A model generated the notes under the pieces. It ran no database searches and was not told the DNA's origin. It worked only from the letters and a program-made list of their open reading frames with translations. The translations under genes and the position numbers were made by a program. Of a stretch of 32,578 bases of DNA, positions 7,685-15,725 are shown one piece after another (within the stretch, counting starts at the first letter, position 1; every line of letters begins with the position of its first letter). Source of the stretch: an uncultured Eggerthellaceae bacterium (GTDB lineage: Bacteria > Actinomycetota > Coriobacteriia > Coriobacteriales > Eggerthellaceae); contig CAJUSL010000013.1 in NCBI GenBank assembly GCA_910589135.1, positions 1-32,578 on the forward strand. The letters are read 5' to 3'.

Positions 7685-8737
7685 CTAGCCGATCGCCCCC
7701 ATCATGCCCACCAGCGGAAGCATGACCGCGATGAGCGTGACGCCCACGGCAACCGTGACGAACCCGGAAAGGATGGGCTCCACCTTGTCCAGCATGGCGT
7801 CCATCCCGTCGACGGCCTCGTCGAACAGCTCGCCGGACATGCGCTGCAAGACGCCGTCCATGCTGCCCGTCTTCAAGCCGAAGGCGAGCATGCGCAGCTG
7901 CTGCCCGTCGAACACGCCGTGGGCGGCGAACGCCTGCACGAGACTGTTCGCGGGCGACGTGGACGCCATCGACTTGTACGCCCTGGAAACCTTGGCGCGC
8001 AGCGCCTTGTTGTCAACCGTCTGCAGCGCGTGCCCCACGGCGTCGTCGGTGTTCTGGCCCGCAGCCGTGAAGGCCGCAAGCGACGCCGTGAAGCGCGACA
8101 GCGACAAGTCGTAGAACGCGCGGCGCGCGAAAGGCATCTTCTGCCCCAGCCCCAGCAGCGCGCGGCGGCCGCCGTTGGTGCGGCTGGCAACGAACGCGAC
8201 CAGCGCCACCAGCGTGACCAGCAGCGTGGCGCCCAGGGCGACCCACCCGATGGCGATGCCGACGTCGATGGCGCTGAACGACGACGCGGCGAGCGAGCCC
8301 ACCATGCCTTCGTACACGCCTTCGAACACGGGGATGATGGCGCCCACGGTGAATGCCATGATGACGCTGAGGATGCACAGCAGCACGCACGGATACACCA
8401 CCGACGAGCGCACCTTCAGCATCAGGCGCGTCTCCTCGTCGTAGTATTCGGCCAGCGAATTCAGCGTGTCGTCCAGACGTCCCGTCTCCTCGCCCGACTC
8501 GACGAGCGTCACGGCCTGGTCGGGAAAGCAGCCAGCGTCGCGCATGGCCGTCGAGAGATGGCTTCCCTCCAGAAGCGACCGGTACACGCCCAGCGCCGCG
8601 GCCTTCAGCGCGTCGTCCTCGTCCGAATCGGCCACCATGAAGACCGCCTCGTCCGCCTGGACGCCGACCGACAACATGGTGGCGACGCTGCGGAAGAACG
8701 TCGCGCAGTCAGCGCTTCCAAGCACGCCTTTTGCCAT
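7685..8737 (-). CDS. GspF/PilC-type inner membrane platform protein
   Basis: 350 residues with two T2SSF domains separated by membrane segments, the usual GspF/PilC architecture. Domain 1 includes ESGEETGRLDDTLNSLAEYY, which matches the conserved E-G-E core near residues 80-100. A first transmembrane region follows near 115-140 (VYPCVLLCILSVIMAFTVGA), a second near 160-180, and the last near 325-350 (VTLIAVMLPLVGMMGAIG). Domain 2 has the equivalent GLKTGSMDGVLQRMSGELFDEA. It should anchor the ATPase and drive pilin insertion. The ATG at 8737 has AAGGAG ten bases upstream; a GTG nine bases earlier sits too close to it. It lies 21 bases after the transglutaminase lipoprotein. Confidence 0.9.
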   Translation of the reverse strand: MAKGVLGSADCATFFRSVATMLSVGVQADEAVFMVADSDEDDALKAAALGVYRSLLEGSHLSTAMRDAGCFPDQAVTLVESGEETGRLDDTLNSLAEYYDEETRLMLKVRSSVVYPCVLLCILSVIMAFTVGAIIPVFEGVYEGMVGSLAASSFSAIDVGIAIGWVALGATLLVTLVALVAFVASRTNGGRRALLGLGQKMPFARRAFYDLSLSRFTASLAAFTAAGQNTDDAVGHALQTVDNKALRAKVSRAYKSMASTSPANSLVQAFAAHGVFDGQQLRMLAFGLKTGSMDGVLQRMSGELFDEAVDGMDAMLDKVEPILSGFVTVAVGVTLIAVMLPLVGMMGAIG

Positions 8738-8758
8738 TGTGGGCACTCTCCTTCGCTG

Positions 8759-9733
8759 CTAGTAAACGTATCTATCAGTATAGCCAGTGCCGTCGCCAAC
8801 CGTCGCGCTGCCGCCCGAAGCGGCAAAAGTCAGGTCGATGCGGCACCATGTGTCCGACTCGACGGATATCTCGGCGCTCACCCAGCTTCCGTCTATATAT
8901 ATGAGGTTCCACGCGTGGTAGATGTCGTCGGGAGAGACGTACCCCGTAACGATCTTGCACGGAATGCCCAGGCTGCGGAACATCGCCGCGGCAAGCGACG
9001 CGTAGTCGAAGCAGATGCCGCTCTTCGTGGCGAGCGTTTCGTCAGGGTCGGGCACGTAGCCGGTGGTGGTGGAAAGCTCGGCCGCCTTCGCCTGGTCGTA
9101 CGTGATGGTGGCGGTCATCCAATCGTAGATGTCGCGCACCACGTCGCCCTCGTTCTCGGCCCCGCGCGCCAGCTCGAACGCCTTCGCCACGCACGCGCTG
9201 TCCGCCGTGTAGTTGCAGAACACGTTGGGCCGCAAAAACGGTTCGAACTCGCTTTCCAGCGCCACGTTTTGCGACACCGAGGCAAGCTCGACGTAGCTGG
9301 ACCCGCTGGTGTTCATCATGATGCGAAAGTCGTAGGCGCCGTCGCCCATGTTCATGGGAACGATGATGGGCTCGCCCGTCTGCGGAATGTCGTAGTTGTA
9401 GGACATGTCGCCGTTGACCACCTGGAACTTCAGGCGGCTCGCGGCAGTGGCGGAAACGCCGGCATACCCTTCGGCCACCGACGACACGTCGATGGCGCCG
9501 TTCTTCACCGGCTCGGCCGCGGCAGCGTCGAACGTGGAAAGCAGGACCTGCGACGGCTCGGAATAGCCCGGGCCCGACGTGTCGCCCTGCGAACCGCCGG
9601 CCGCGCCCGACATGGGCGTGCCGCCCGTCCGCGCGCCCGCCTGGCCGCCGTCCGAGCCTTCGGACGAGCAGCCCGCAAGCGTCAGCGCTGCAGCCAGCAC
9701 GACGCCCGCGGCAACGCGCGCACAGCGGCGCAT
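8759..9733 (-). CDS. Lipoprotein with a transglutaminase-like (papain-fold) core
   Basis: 324 residues. A signal peptide with lipobox LAGC (Cys22) is followed by a Gly/Ser-rich spacer to about residue 60. The C-terminal half carries the transglutaminase core: Cys241 in KSGICFDYA, His273 in DIYHAWNLIYIDG and Asp300 in CRIDLTF form the expected triad. Such proteins act as proteases or crosslinking enzymes outside the cell. The ATG at 9733 is chosen because it gives a normal signal peptide; the frame stays open to an ATG at 9826 without a ribosome site. It sits 21 bases upstream of the GspF gene, so it appears to be the first gene of the pilus operon. A role in processing or crosslinking surface filaments is plausible but inferred. 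Confidence 0.85.
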   Translation of the reverse strand: MRRCARVAAGVVLAAALTLAGCSSEGSDGGQAGARTGGTPMSGAAGGSQGDTSGPGYSEPSQVLLSTFDAAAAEPVKNGAIDVSSVAEGYAGVSATAASRLKFQVVNGDMSYNYDIPQTGEPIIVPMNMGDGAYDFRIMMNTSGSSYVELASVSQNVALESEFEPFLRPNVFCNYTADSACVAKAFELARGAENEGDVVRDIYDWMTATITYDQAKAAELSTTTGYVPDPDETLATKSGICFDYASLAAAMFRSLGIPCKIVTGYVSPDDIYHAWNLIYIDGSWVSAEISVESDTWCRIDLTFAASGGSATVGDGTGYTDRYVY

Positions 9734-9865
9734 CACCGCAGCGGCCCCATCATGCCGCGACGCATCGTCCGGCGCGACGGCGCGACCGGCTGGCGGCGAC
9801 GGGAAACGTTGCACCGAAGCGGACATGCGTCAGAAACGAGGGCAGTCAACGCCAGACGGACGCGC

Positions 9866-10231
9866 CTAGAACGACGCCTCGTATGCCGTGGTGACCGCCT
9901 CGTATTCCTGCTCGACCTTGTCGAAGAGCGGGCGGACCTGGTCGGGCTCGGACGGCTGGCCTGCGTCGTTGGGGCGCAGCGCCTCGGTCAGGGCGCAGGC
10001 CGCGTCATGCAACGCCGTGAACCCCATGCCGATGGCAAGGCCCTTCAGCGTGTGCGCGGCGCGAAACGCCGCCTCCATGTCGTCGTTCTCGATCGCACCG
10101 CACAGCTGCGCATTGACGGGGTCGTCGAAAAACATCTTGACGAACTTCGTCACCCTCTCGTCGGTCAGCAGATGGCTGCGAACCTCGGCCAAATCGCCCG
10201 AGATGCTTTCGTAGAATGCTTCCAAAGACAT
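9866..10231 (-). CDS. Histidine phosphotransfer (Hpt) domain protein
   Basis: 121 residues, a single Hpt domain. The phosphorylatable His lies in the motif RAAHTLKGLAIGMG near residue 59, followed by the typical helix with LTEALR. It carries phosphoryl groups between a hybrid sensor kinase and a receiver domain in the cytoplasm. Start ATG at 10231 with AAGGAG seven bases upstream. No histidine kinase is in the window; the obvious partner is the receiver domain of the c-di-GMP regulator encoded 112 bases upstream on the same strand. It is 132 bases upstream of the transglutaminase lipoprotein, and the transcript may continue into the pilus operon. Confidence 0.9.
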   Translation of the reverse strand: MSLEAFYESISGDLAEVRSHLLTDERVTKFVKMFFDDPVNAQLCGAIENDDMEAAFRAAHTLKGLAIGMGFTALHDAACALTEALRPNDAGQPSEPDQVRPLFDKVEQEYEAVTTAYEASF

Positions 10232-10343
10232 TGCCGCTCTCCTTACGCCTTCCGTCGGGCGACGACGCGCCCCTCCCCTGACGCCGCAGCCTCCGCCACG
10301 GCAAAGCTACCTTTTCGCGCCGCCGCATGCAGGCGCGCACGCG

Positions 10344-12452
10344 CTACCTGTCGATGGGCGACACCGCGCTCTCGAAGTCCTCGCCTGGACGCTCGTCGGC
10401 GCCGACGAACACGTAGCCGCCGCGACCGCCGCGCTTCATCTCGTACAAGGCGCCGTCGGCGGCCTTGAACACGTCGTCGTAAACGGCGTCGCCGCCTTCC
10501 ACGCACACCACGCCCATGCTGACCGACATGGGAAAACCCTTGTATTCGCCGGTTATGAAGTCGAAGATGCGGGCCACCAGCGGCTCGGGGTCGATGTCGC
10601 ATTCCATGCAGATGAGGAACTCGTCGCCGCCCACGCGCGCAACGATGTCGCTGTCGCGCACGCTGTCCTTCAACTTGGCCGACAGATGCTTCAGCACCTC
10701 GTCGCCGAACATATGCCCGTAGGTGTCGTTCGCGTCCTTGAAGTGGTCCATGTCGATGATCATTAGGACGAACTTGCTCTCGGGCCGCTCCTCCATGCGC
10801 TCGCCGATCAGCTTGCGCGCGAAGTCGTGGTGCATGAGCCCCGTCAGCGAGTCGTGCGTGGCTCGTATCTCCAGCGCGGTCATGCGCTGGCGGTTCTCAT
10901 GAACGTCCACCATCTTGCCGATGGACCCGTGGTAGACCATGCCTTCCTTCGTCTCGCGCCACATGGCCCGCGCGGCCACGTGGAACCAGCGCAGCTCACC
11001 CTTCACCGTGGCTTTGAGGTCCAGCTGCACGATGGGGTCGTCCTTGGTAGTGGCGCGCAGCGCGTCGTGAAGCCTCTGCAGGTTCTCCTCGCCGAACATC
11101 TCCACCACGTCCGCGCTGCAATACGGGTCGCTGATGACCTCGGGAAGGCCCAGCTTGGCGCTTCCGTAGTCGGCGAACACGATCAGCGGCGGGTCCTCGG
11201 TGTACTCGAACTGGATCTCGTTGGACATCATGGCGTAGAAGTTGAACTTCATGCGCTCGTATTCCAGCAAATCGAGCGTGCGGCTGGATGGCGCAGGCAG
11301 TTCTCCGTCGTCGGACACCATCATGGCCACCTTCGTGATGGCGTGGCTGGCCTCTTTCAGCACGTTGGCGGACGTGGAGGTGATGCGCAGCTCCTCGCGG
11401 ATCTCGTCCGCGATGTCGGTCAGACATTCGAGCAGGAACGGGTCGAAGGCACCGCACTCGCCGTCGAGGATCATGCGCAGCGCCTCTTCGTGCGGAATGG
11501 CCTTCTTGTACACGCGCTCGGACGTGAGGGCGTCGTACACGTCGGCAAGCGAGACCACCTGCGCGCTGATGGGGATCTCGTCGCCCTTCAGCCCGTCAGG
11601 GTAGCCGCGCCCGTCGTAGCGCTCGTGATGCCAGCGGCAGATTTCGTACGCCGTCTGCACCAGGGGATCGTTCTGATACGTGGACAGGCTGGCCAGCATT
11701 TCCGCGCCGACGGCGGAGTGCGTCTTCATCAGCTCGAACTCTTCGTCGGTAAGCCGGCCCGGCTTGTTGAGAATGTCTTCGGGAATGGCCATCTTGCCGA
11801 TGTCATGCAGGCTGGAAGCCATGGAAATCATGCCGATGGTGTCGGGGTCGAGGTCTTTTCTGCCGCTTTTCTTTGCGACCTGGTACAGCAGCTTCTCCGT
11901 GATCGTGTTGACGTGCAGCACATGCATGCCGCTCTCGCCATTGCGAAACTCCACGATCTGGCTGAGGATGTTGACCATCAGGCTGACCGACTTCTGGCGC
12001 TCGTAGATCTGGTCCTCGATCATGCTGGTCAACGTGCGCTGCTTCGCGTACAGCATAAGCGTGTTCATGACGCGACGGCGCACGATGAACGTGTCGAACG
12101 GCCGGCTGATGAAGTCGGTGGCGCCCAGCGCATAGGCGCGCTCGATGACCGACGACGACCTCTCGGAGGACACCATGATCACAGGGGTGGTCGATATGTA
12201 GCCATGGCTGTTCATCATGGCCAGCACTTCGAGGCCGTCCATTTCCGGCATGACGATGTCCAGCAGCACCAATGCAATCTTCTCGACGCTGGACTGCAGG
12301 ATGGTCACGGCCTGGATGCCGTTCTCGGCTTCGATGATCTCGTAGTCGTCGCCCAGCATGTCCGCCAGAAGCGCACGGTTCATCGGCGCGTCGTCGACGA
12401 CGAGGATGGTCTGCTTCGGTTTCTTCTGCAATGTGCTATCGGAAGTTCCCAA
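10344..12452 (-). CDS. Response regulator with receiver, HD-GYP and GGDEF domains
   Basis: 702 residues. Receiver domain at about 13-135 with acidic pair D20/D21 and phosphoacceptor D65 (LLDIVMPEMDG). HD-GYP phosphodiesterase at about 150-350: HD at H216-D217, HHERYDGRGYP at 275-285. A PAS-like segment of about 110 residues follows (near 400-515, ending in FHVAARAMWRE and YHGSIGKMVDV). GGDEF cyclase at about 530-690: the intact GGDEF motif at 608-612 and RDSD at 599-602, an RxxD inhibitory site exactly five residues upstream. Both making and breaking c-di-GMP are therefore plausible in one protein. The start is TTG at 12452 with AAGGAG 11 bases upstream; no better in-frame start exists. An extended -10 promoter lies at 12502. 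The neighbouring Hpt gene is the likely phosphodonor relay. Confidence 0.93.
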   Translation of the reverse strand: MGTSDSTLQKKPKQTILVVDDAPMNRALLADMLGDDYEIIEAENGIQAVTILQSSVEKIALVLLDIVMPEMDGLEVLAMMNSHGYISTTPVIMVSSERSSSVIERAYALGATDFISRPFDTFIVRRRVMNTLMLYAKQRTLTSMIEDQIYERQKSVSLMVNILSQIVEFRNGESGMHVLHVNTITEKLLYQVAKKSGRKDLDPDTIGMISMASSLHDIGKMAIPEDILNKPGRLTDEEFELMKTHSAVGAEMLASLSTYQNDPLVQTAYEICRWHHERYDGRGYPDGLKGDEIPISAQVVSLADVYDALTSERVYKKAIPHEEALRMILDGECGAFDPFLLECLTDIADEIREELRITSTSANVLKEASHAITKVAMMVSDDGELPAPSSRTLDLLEYERMKFNFYAMMSNEIQFEYTEDPPLIVFADYGSAKLGLPEVISDPYCSADVVEMFGEENLQRLHDALRATTKDDPIVQLDLKATVKGELRWFHVAARAMWRETKEGMVYHGSIGKMVDVHENRQRMTALEIRATHDSLTGLMHHDFARKLIGERMEERPESKFVLMIIDMDHFKDANDTYGHMFGDEVLKHLSAKLKDSVRDSDIVARVGGDEFLICMECDIDPEPLVARIFDFITGEYKGFPMSVSMGVVCVEGGDAVYDDVFKAADGALYEMKRGGRGGYVFVGADERPGEDFESAVSPIDR

Positions 12453-12501
12453 CGGGGCACCGTCTCCTTTTTATAAAGGCTGAAAGCCATGAAACGGCCT
12501 C

Positions 12502-12510
12502 ATTATAACA
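12502..12510 (-). promoter_or_regulatory. Extended -10 promoter of the c-di-GMP response regulator
   Basis: The minus strand reads TGTTATAAT, a perfect extended -10 element, predicting a start near 12495 and a 43-base leader to the TTG start codon. No good -35 is visible, which is normal for extended -10 promoters. The Hpt and pilus genes downstream may share this transcript. Confidence 0.65.
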
Positions 12511-12613
12511 GCTGCGAACAGGCACCATGTGAAGCGGAGGCGCGCGAAAACGTCCTGCGTCAGAGGCTCGCCATGCTCGCAGGCAGCGTGGCGGTCGCGC
12601 CGAACAAGCCGGC

Positions 12614-13621
12614 CTAGGAGCGGCGGTCCTCCCTGCGCATGGCGCGCCTGAGCATGGCCGCCAGGATGACGACCAGGGCGGCAAGGCCGACCAACGAGGC
12701 GACGACTGCCATGGTCATGGCCGCCGGGCCGCGATTGGAATCCGCGGCGGCGTCGGCAGAGCCAAGCGCGCCGGAAGCAAGGGGCGTCTCGTCGTCGTCG
12801 AGGTCGATCAGCTCGACGGGCTCCTGCGCAGTCGCGTCAGCCGCTGCGGCGCCGTCCGCGCCTGCACCGCCTTCGGATGCGGCCTGCATCGCAACGGCGG
12901 GGCCGGTGCCCAGGGCAAACCCGCGATTGACGTAGATTACCTCGCGCCCTGCGCCCGCAACGGGGGCATACACGAAGGTGAACACGTTCTTCGACTCGTC
13001 CGCGTCAAGCGTTCCCGTCATGTTGTACGCGTTGGGCATGTAGCCCTCGATGTATTGGAAGGCCGCGACGGGCTTGTCGCCCACGTTGCCGTAGAAGAAC
13101 TGGCTGTCGGCAAGCGCCTTGCCGCTGGCGTCCACATAGTCGACGCGGTAGGTGACGCGCTCCTGCTTCAGTCCGTAGGCAACCACGTACTGCTCGTTCT
13201 GCGTGACCTCGATCTCGGGCTTCGCCATGTTCGCCTCGTTGTCGCCGGCCAGGCGGATGCCTTTCGGGTAGTAGCGGTCGTCGCTGGGAATCACCGTGTA
13301 CTGGCTGCCGCCCACGCTAATGGTGGCGGTGCCTTCGTCGTTGCCGTTGTTCAGCACCAGGCTGATGCGGCTTCCGTATTGCAGACCGTCCACCGTGATG
13401 GCGTCGGCGCCGGAAGGCGCTCCCGCAATGATTCCGTTGCCCGCATAGAGCGTGATGCCGTACGTGTAGCCTCCGTCAGCGGCATGCGCCTTCCCGCCAT
13501 TGCCTGCGACCGGCACGAACAGCATGGCCAACGCAAGGAGCGCAGACAGCACCGCCGCGACGGCGATCCTGGCGCGACCGGCTGCATGGAAACCGGACTT
13601 TGCGGTTGCTTCGTGGATCAT
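12614..13621 (-). CDS. Secreted MucBP-like surface protein with C-terminal membrane anchor
   Basis: 335 residues. Signal peptide with likely cleavage after AHA at residue 47. The region near 155-220 (VTYRVDYVDASGKAL, GYMPNAYNMTGTL, FTFVYAPV) resembles a MucBP repeat, a domain that binds mucin or other glycans. An Ala/Gly/Asp-rich spacer follows, then DLDDDETPLASG, reminiscent of the acidic VPLA-type motif that precedes sortase signals in many Cna-B proteins; here no LPXTG follows. A transmembrane segment (about 301-325) and basic tail MLRRAMRREDRRS end the protein. It is the last gene of the five-gene surface operon, six bases after the previous stop; the ribosome site is weak (AGAAG). Possible role: host mucus or fibre contact, inferred. 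Confidence 0.8.
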   Translation of the reverse strand: MIHEATAKSGFHAAGRARIAVAAVLSALLALAMLFVPVAGNGGKAHAADGGYTYGITLYAGNGIIAGAPSGADAITVDGLQYGSRISLVLNNGNDEGTATISVGGSQYTVIPSDDRYYPKGIRLAGDNEANMAKPEIEVTQNEQYVVAYGLKQERVTYRVDYVDASGKALADSQFFYGNVGDKPVAAFQYIEGYMPNAYNMTGTLDADESKNVFTFVYAPVAGAGREVIYVNRGFALGTGPAVAMQAASEGGAGADGAAAADATAQEPVELIDLDDDETPLASGALGSADAAADSNRGPAAMTMAVVASLVGLAALVVILAAMLRRAMRREDRRS

Positions 13622-13627
13622 CTGGAA

Positions 13628-14383
13628 TCACTTCTCTTTCCGAGTTTTGTTCCTGCGTGCAAGATGCATCATACCCCCAGCGCAGGCGGCTATGGCCAAA
13701 ATGGTGGCCGCGATTGCCGCCACCACGTCGCCCGTCTGCAGCATGCCGACCGAAGACGTCGGGGCGGCGGCCTGGCCTTCCCGCACCATGCGTTCTCCGT
13801 GGCCGTCGTTGAATTCGGCAGCGAAGCTGACCGACAGCCTGCCGACGGTGTTCATGTAGCTGTTGTCCTGCGTTTCGCCGTCGAGCGACATTTCGATGCG
13901 CACGTTGCCGGTCTGGCTCGAGTCGATGTATCCGAGCCAGAACCAGTCGCCCGTGGCGCTGGATATTTCCATGAAGCCGCCCGGGCCGTCGCCACCCACG
14001 GTGTCCGACCCGTAGACAACCTCGCCGTTGTACAACAGCTTGTACGTGTACGCGCCGTTGGACGCTTCGGACGCCTCTTCCAACGTCTTGATGGCCTTGC
14101 TGGTCATGTACCAGCTGGAACGTGCGTCGTTGTCGTTCTTCAGCGTGACGTTCAGCGCGAACGAATCGCCCGGCAGAAGGCCGGAGAGAGCCGCGTCGAT
14201 GGCGTCTTTGTTCTGGGCGTAGTCGGATGTCATCTGGCCGTCCGCATCAAGCGTGACGGACCAGCCGGCCTCGCCGGAATCGGCATGCGCCGGAAGCGCG
14301 CAGCACAACGCGAGCGCGACTGCCGCAGCAGCGCAGCCCGCGACGGACGCAAGCGCCCGGTATGTCATGCGCGCGAGCCTCAT
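13628..14383 (-). CDS. Cell-wall-anchored surface protein with LQTGD sorting motif
   Basis: 251 residues. Signal peptide with cleavage after AHA near residue 34, then a beta-rich domain of about 150 residues (GLLPGDSFALNVTLKND, GDWFWLGYIDSSQTGNVRIEMSLDG). The C-terminus is a classical tripartite sorting signal: MLQTGD near residues 214-219, a hydrophobic segment of about 22 residues, and the basic tail RRNKTRKEK. LQTGD departs from LPXTG at the Pro position (M-L for L-P alignment), so a sortase with altered specificity may act. The ATG immediately follows the stop of the upstream gene. Function unknown; by context a base or anchor subunit for the TasA-like proteins encoded upstream. Confidence 0.8.
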   Translation of the reverse strand: MRLARMTYRALASVAGCAAAAVALALCCALPAHADSGEAGWSVTLDADGQMTSDYAQNKDAIDAALSGLLPGDSFALNVTLKNDNDARSSWYMTSKAIKTLEEASEASNGAYTYKLLYNGEVVYGSDTVGGDGPGGFMEISSATGDWFWLGYIDSSQTGNVRIEMSLDGETQDNSYMNTVGRLSVSFAAEFNDGHGERMVREGQAAAPTSSVGMLQTGDVVAAIAATILAIAACAGGMMHLARRNKTRKEK

Positions 14384-15139
14384 CTACGCAGCTGCGCCAA
14401 TCGAGCGGCCCGTGCCGTGCACGTTCGCCATGTCGATGCCCCAGGCGCTCTTGATCGCGTCGGCGGCGCTATGCGTCTGCACCGCGCTGACCTCCACGTC
14501 GAGGCCCATCTTGTAGGACTCGTAATCGTAACGCGTGCCGACGAAGTTGCCGTCGGCCGTCACCGGGACGACCTCCTTCTCGCCCAGCACGTCCGCGCTG
14601 ATGCCGATTCCCGTCACGAAGGGAAGCGACTCGCCGGGCGCCAGCGGGCGCGTGCTGTAGAGAATGACCTGCTCCTTGGCGTCGGGGAAATCGACCACGA
14701 CCCAGTTCCCCTCGTCGAAGTCGAGCTCGATGAACTCGGGAGCAAGCTGCGTGCCCTTGCCGTCGTCGCCCTTCCAATAGCGGTTGACCACCACGCGGAC
14801 ATATTCTTCCTGCGTGCCGTCGTTGTAGGCGGCAAGGCTCTCGTCGTAGTGCTTGCCGAACGACAGCGGCAGGCCTCCGTTGAGGTCGGCCAGCAGCCCC
14901 GTGTAGTTCGACGTGCTGCCGTCGCCGGTGGTCTGCGCGCACGTTTCGCCGTTCTCCTGCAGCGCGACCGACAGGCTTGCCAGCGTGAGGTCGGCGGCGT
15001 ATTCCTCGGACTTCACGGCCTCGGAATCGTCGAGGCTCGCCTGGGCCATGCCAGAAGCGAACACGGCGACCGCGATTGCGATGACGGCCACCGGGGTGGC
15101 CCACAGCCAGATCGGCTTCTTGCTTCTTGCGTCATTCAT
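14384..15139 (-). CDS. TasA/CalY-like secreted fibre protein
   Basis: 251 residues. The N-terminus MNDARSKKPIWLWAT and a hydrophobic segment ending ASGMAQASLDDSEA resemble SipW-dependent signal peptides, and the following LASLSVALQENGE matches the start of TasA/CalY (camelysin-like) domains, where a first beta strand is followed by ENG. The rest is beta-rich without other recognisable motifs and has no sorting signal or terminal membrane segment. Family members assemble into extracellular fibres or act as surface metalloprotease-like proteins. I chose the ATG at 15139, since the open frame upstream overlaps the preceding gene. It is 13 bases after the preceding gene and abuts the LQTGD protein. 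No SipW-type signal peptidase is in the window. Confidence 0.75.
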   Translation of the reverse strand: MNDARSKKPIWLWATPVAVIAIAVAVFASGMAQASLDDSEAVKSEEYAADLTLASLSVALQENGETCAQTTGDGSTSNYTGLLADLNGGLPLSFGKHYDESLAAYNDGTQEEYVRVVVNRYWKGDDGKGTQLAPEFIELDFDEGNWVVVDFPDAKEQVILYSTRPLAPGESLPFVTGIGISADVLGEKEVVPVTADGNFVGTRYDYESYKMGLDVEVSAVQTHSAADAIKSAWGIDMANVHGTGRSIGAAA

Positions 15140-15152
15140 ATGCAGCCGCCCC

Positions 15153-15677
15153 CTATTGGTCCTGGCCCGGGTTCGTCCAGTTGTAGCCATACCAGCTGGT
15201 GCCGGCGGCGTTGTAGGCAACTGGGCTGACCTGCCCCACGACGACCACCTGGAAATCCTCGGGCTCGTCGCCTTGCGCACCGGTCAGCTTGATGCGCAGC
15301 TCGGTCGTGGCGTCTCCGTCGGTGCCGGACGGCTTCAGCGGAAGCGTGTACACGAAGCAGGTGCCCTCGTCGGACTGCTGCTGCCTCCAACCCTCGCCCG
15401 GATAGATGGCCGTGCGACCCTGGTCATCGGCGTCGCCGGCACCGAAAATCAACACGCGCGCCATCACTTCGGTGGCACCCTTGTTGACGATGCGGATCAC
15501 CTTGTCGGTGCCCTCGATCTTCTCCTCGGTCTCGTAGTCGTAGCCGAAAACGACTTCCTTTTCGCCGCTTGCCCTCACCTGGTCGGTGAAGTAAGCCCAG
15601 GCCGTTCCGGCGAAGGCGGTCACGGCCAGCACGGAAGCCAGGCCTGCCGCAATTATCCTGTGTGCTCGTTTTCTCAT
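15153..15677 (-). CDS. TasA/CalY-like protein with SipW-type signal peptide
   Basis: 174 residues. The N-terminus MRKRAHRIIAAGLASVLAVT followed by AFAGTAWAYFTDQ is a good SipW-dependent type signal: the AYFTD motif right after the cleavage region is diagnostic. The mature part has VVFGYDYETEEKIEG and IVNKGATEVMARVLIFG, a beta strand pattern seen in TasA-like proteins of Firmicutes and Actinobacteria. It ends at WTNPGQDQ with no anchor, so it should be secreted or built into fibres. Start ATG at 15677 with GGGG six bases upstream. It lies between the large Cna-B protein and a second TasA-like protein in the same operon. Confidence 0.82.
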   Translation of the reverse strand: MRKRAHRIIAAGLASVLAVTAFAGTAWAYFTDQVRASGEKEVVFGYDYETEEKIEGTDKVIRIVNKGATEVMARVLIFGAGDADDQGRTAIYPGEGWRQQQSDEGTCFVYTLPLKPSGTDGDATTELRIKLTGAQGDEPEDFQVVVVGQVSPVAYNAAGTSWYGYNWTNPGQDQ

Positions 15678-15725
15678 AGCGTTCCCCCGCTGATGGACCC
15701 GCCGCCCGCAGGCGGCCGCTTTCCG

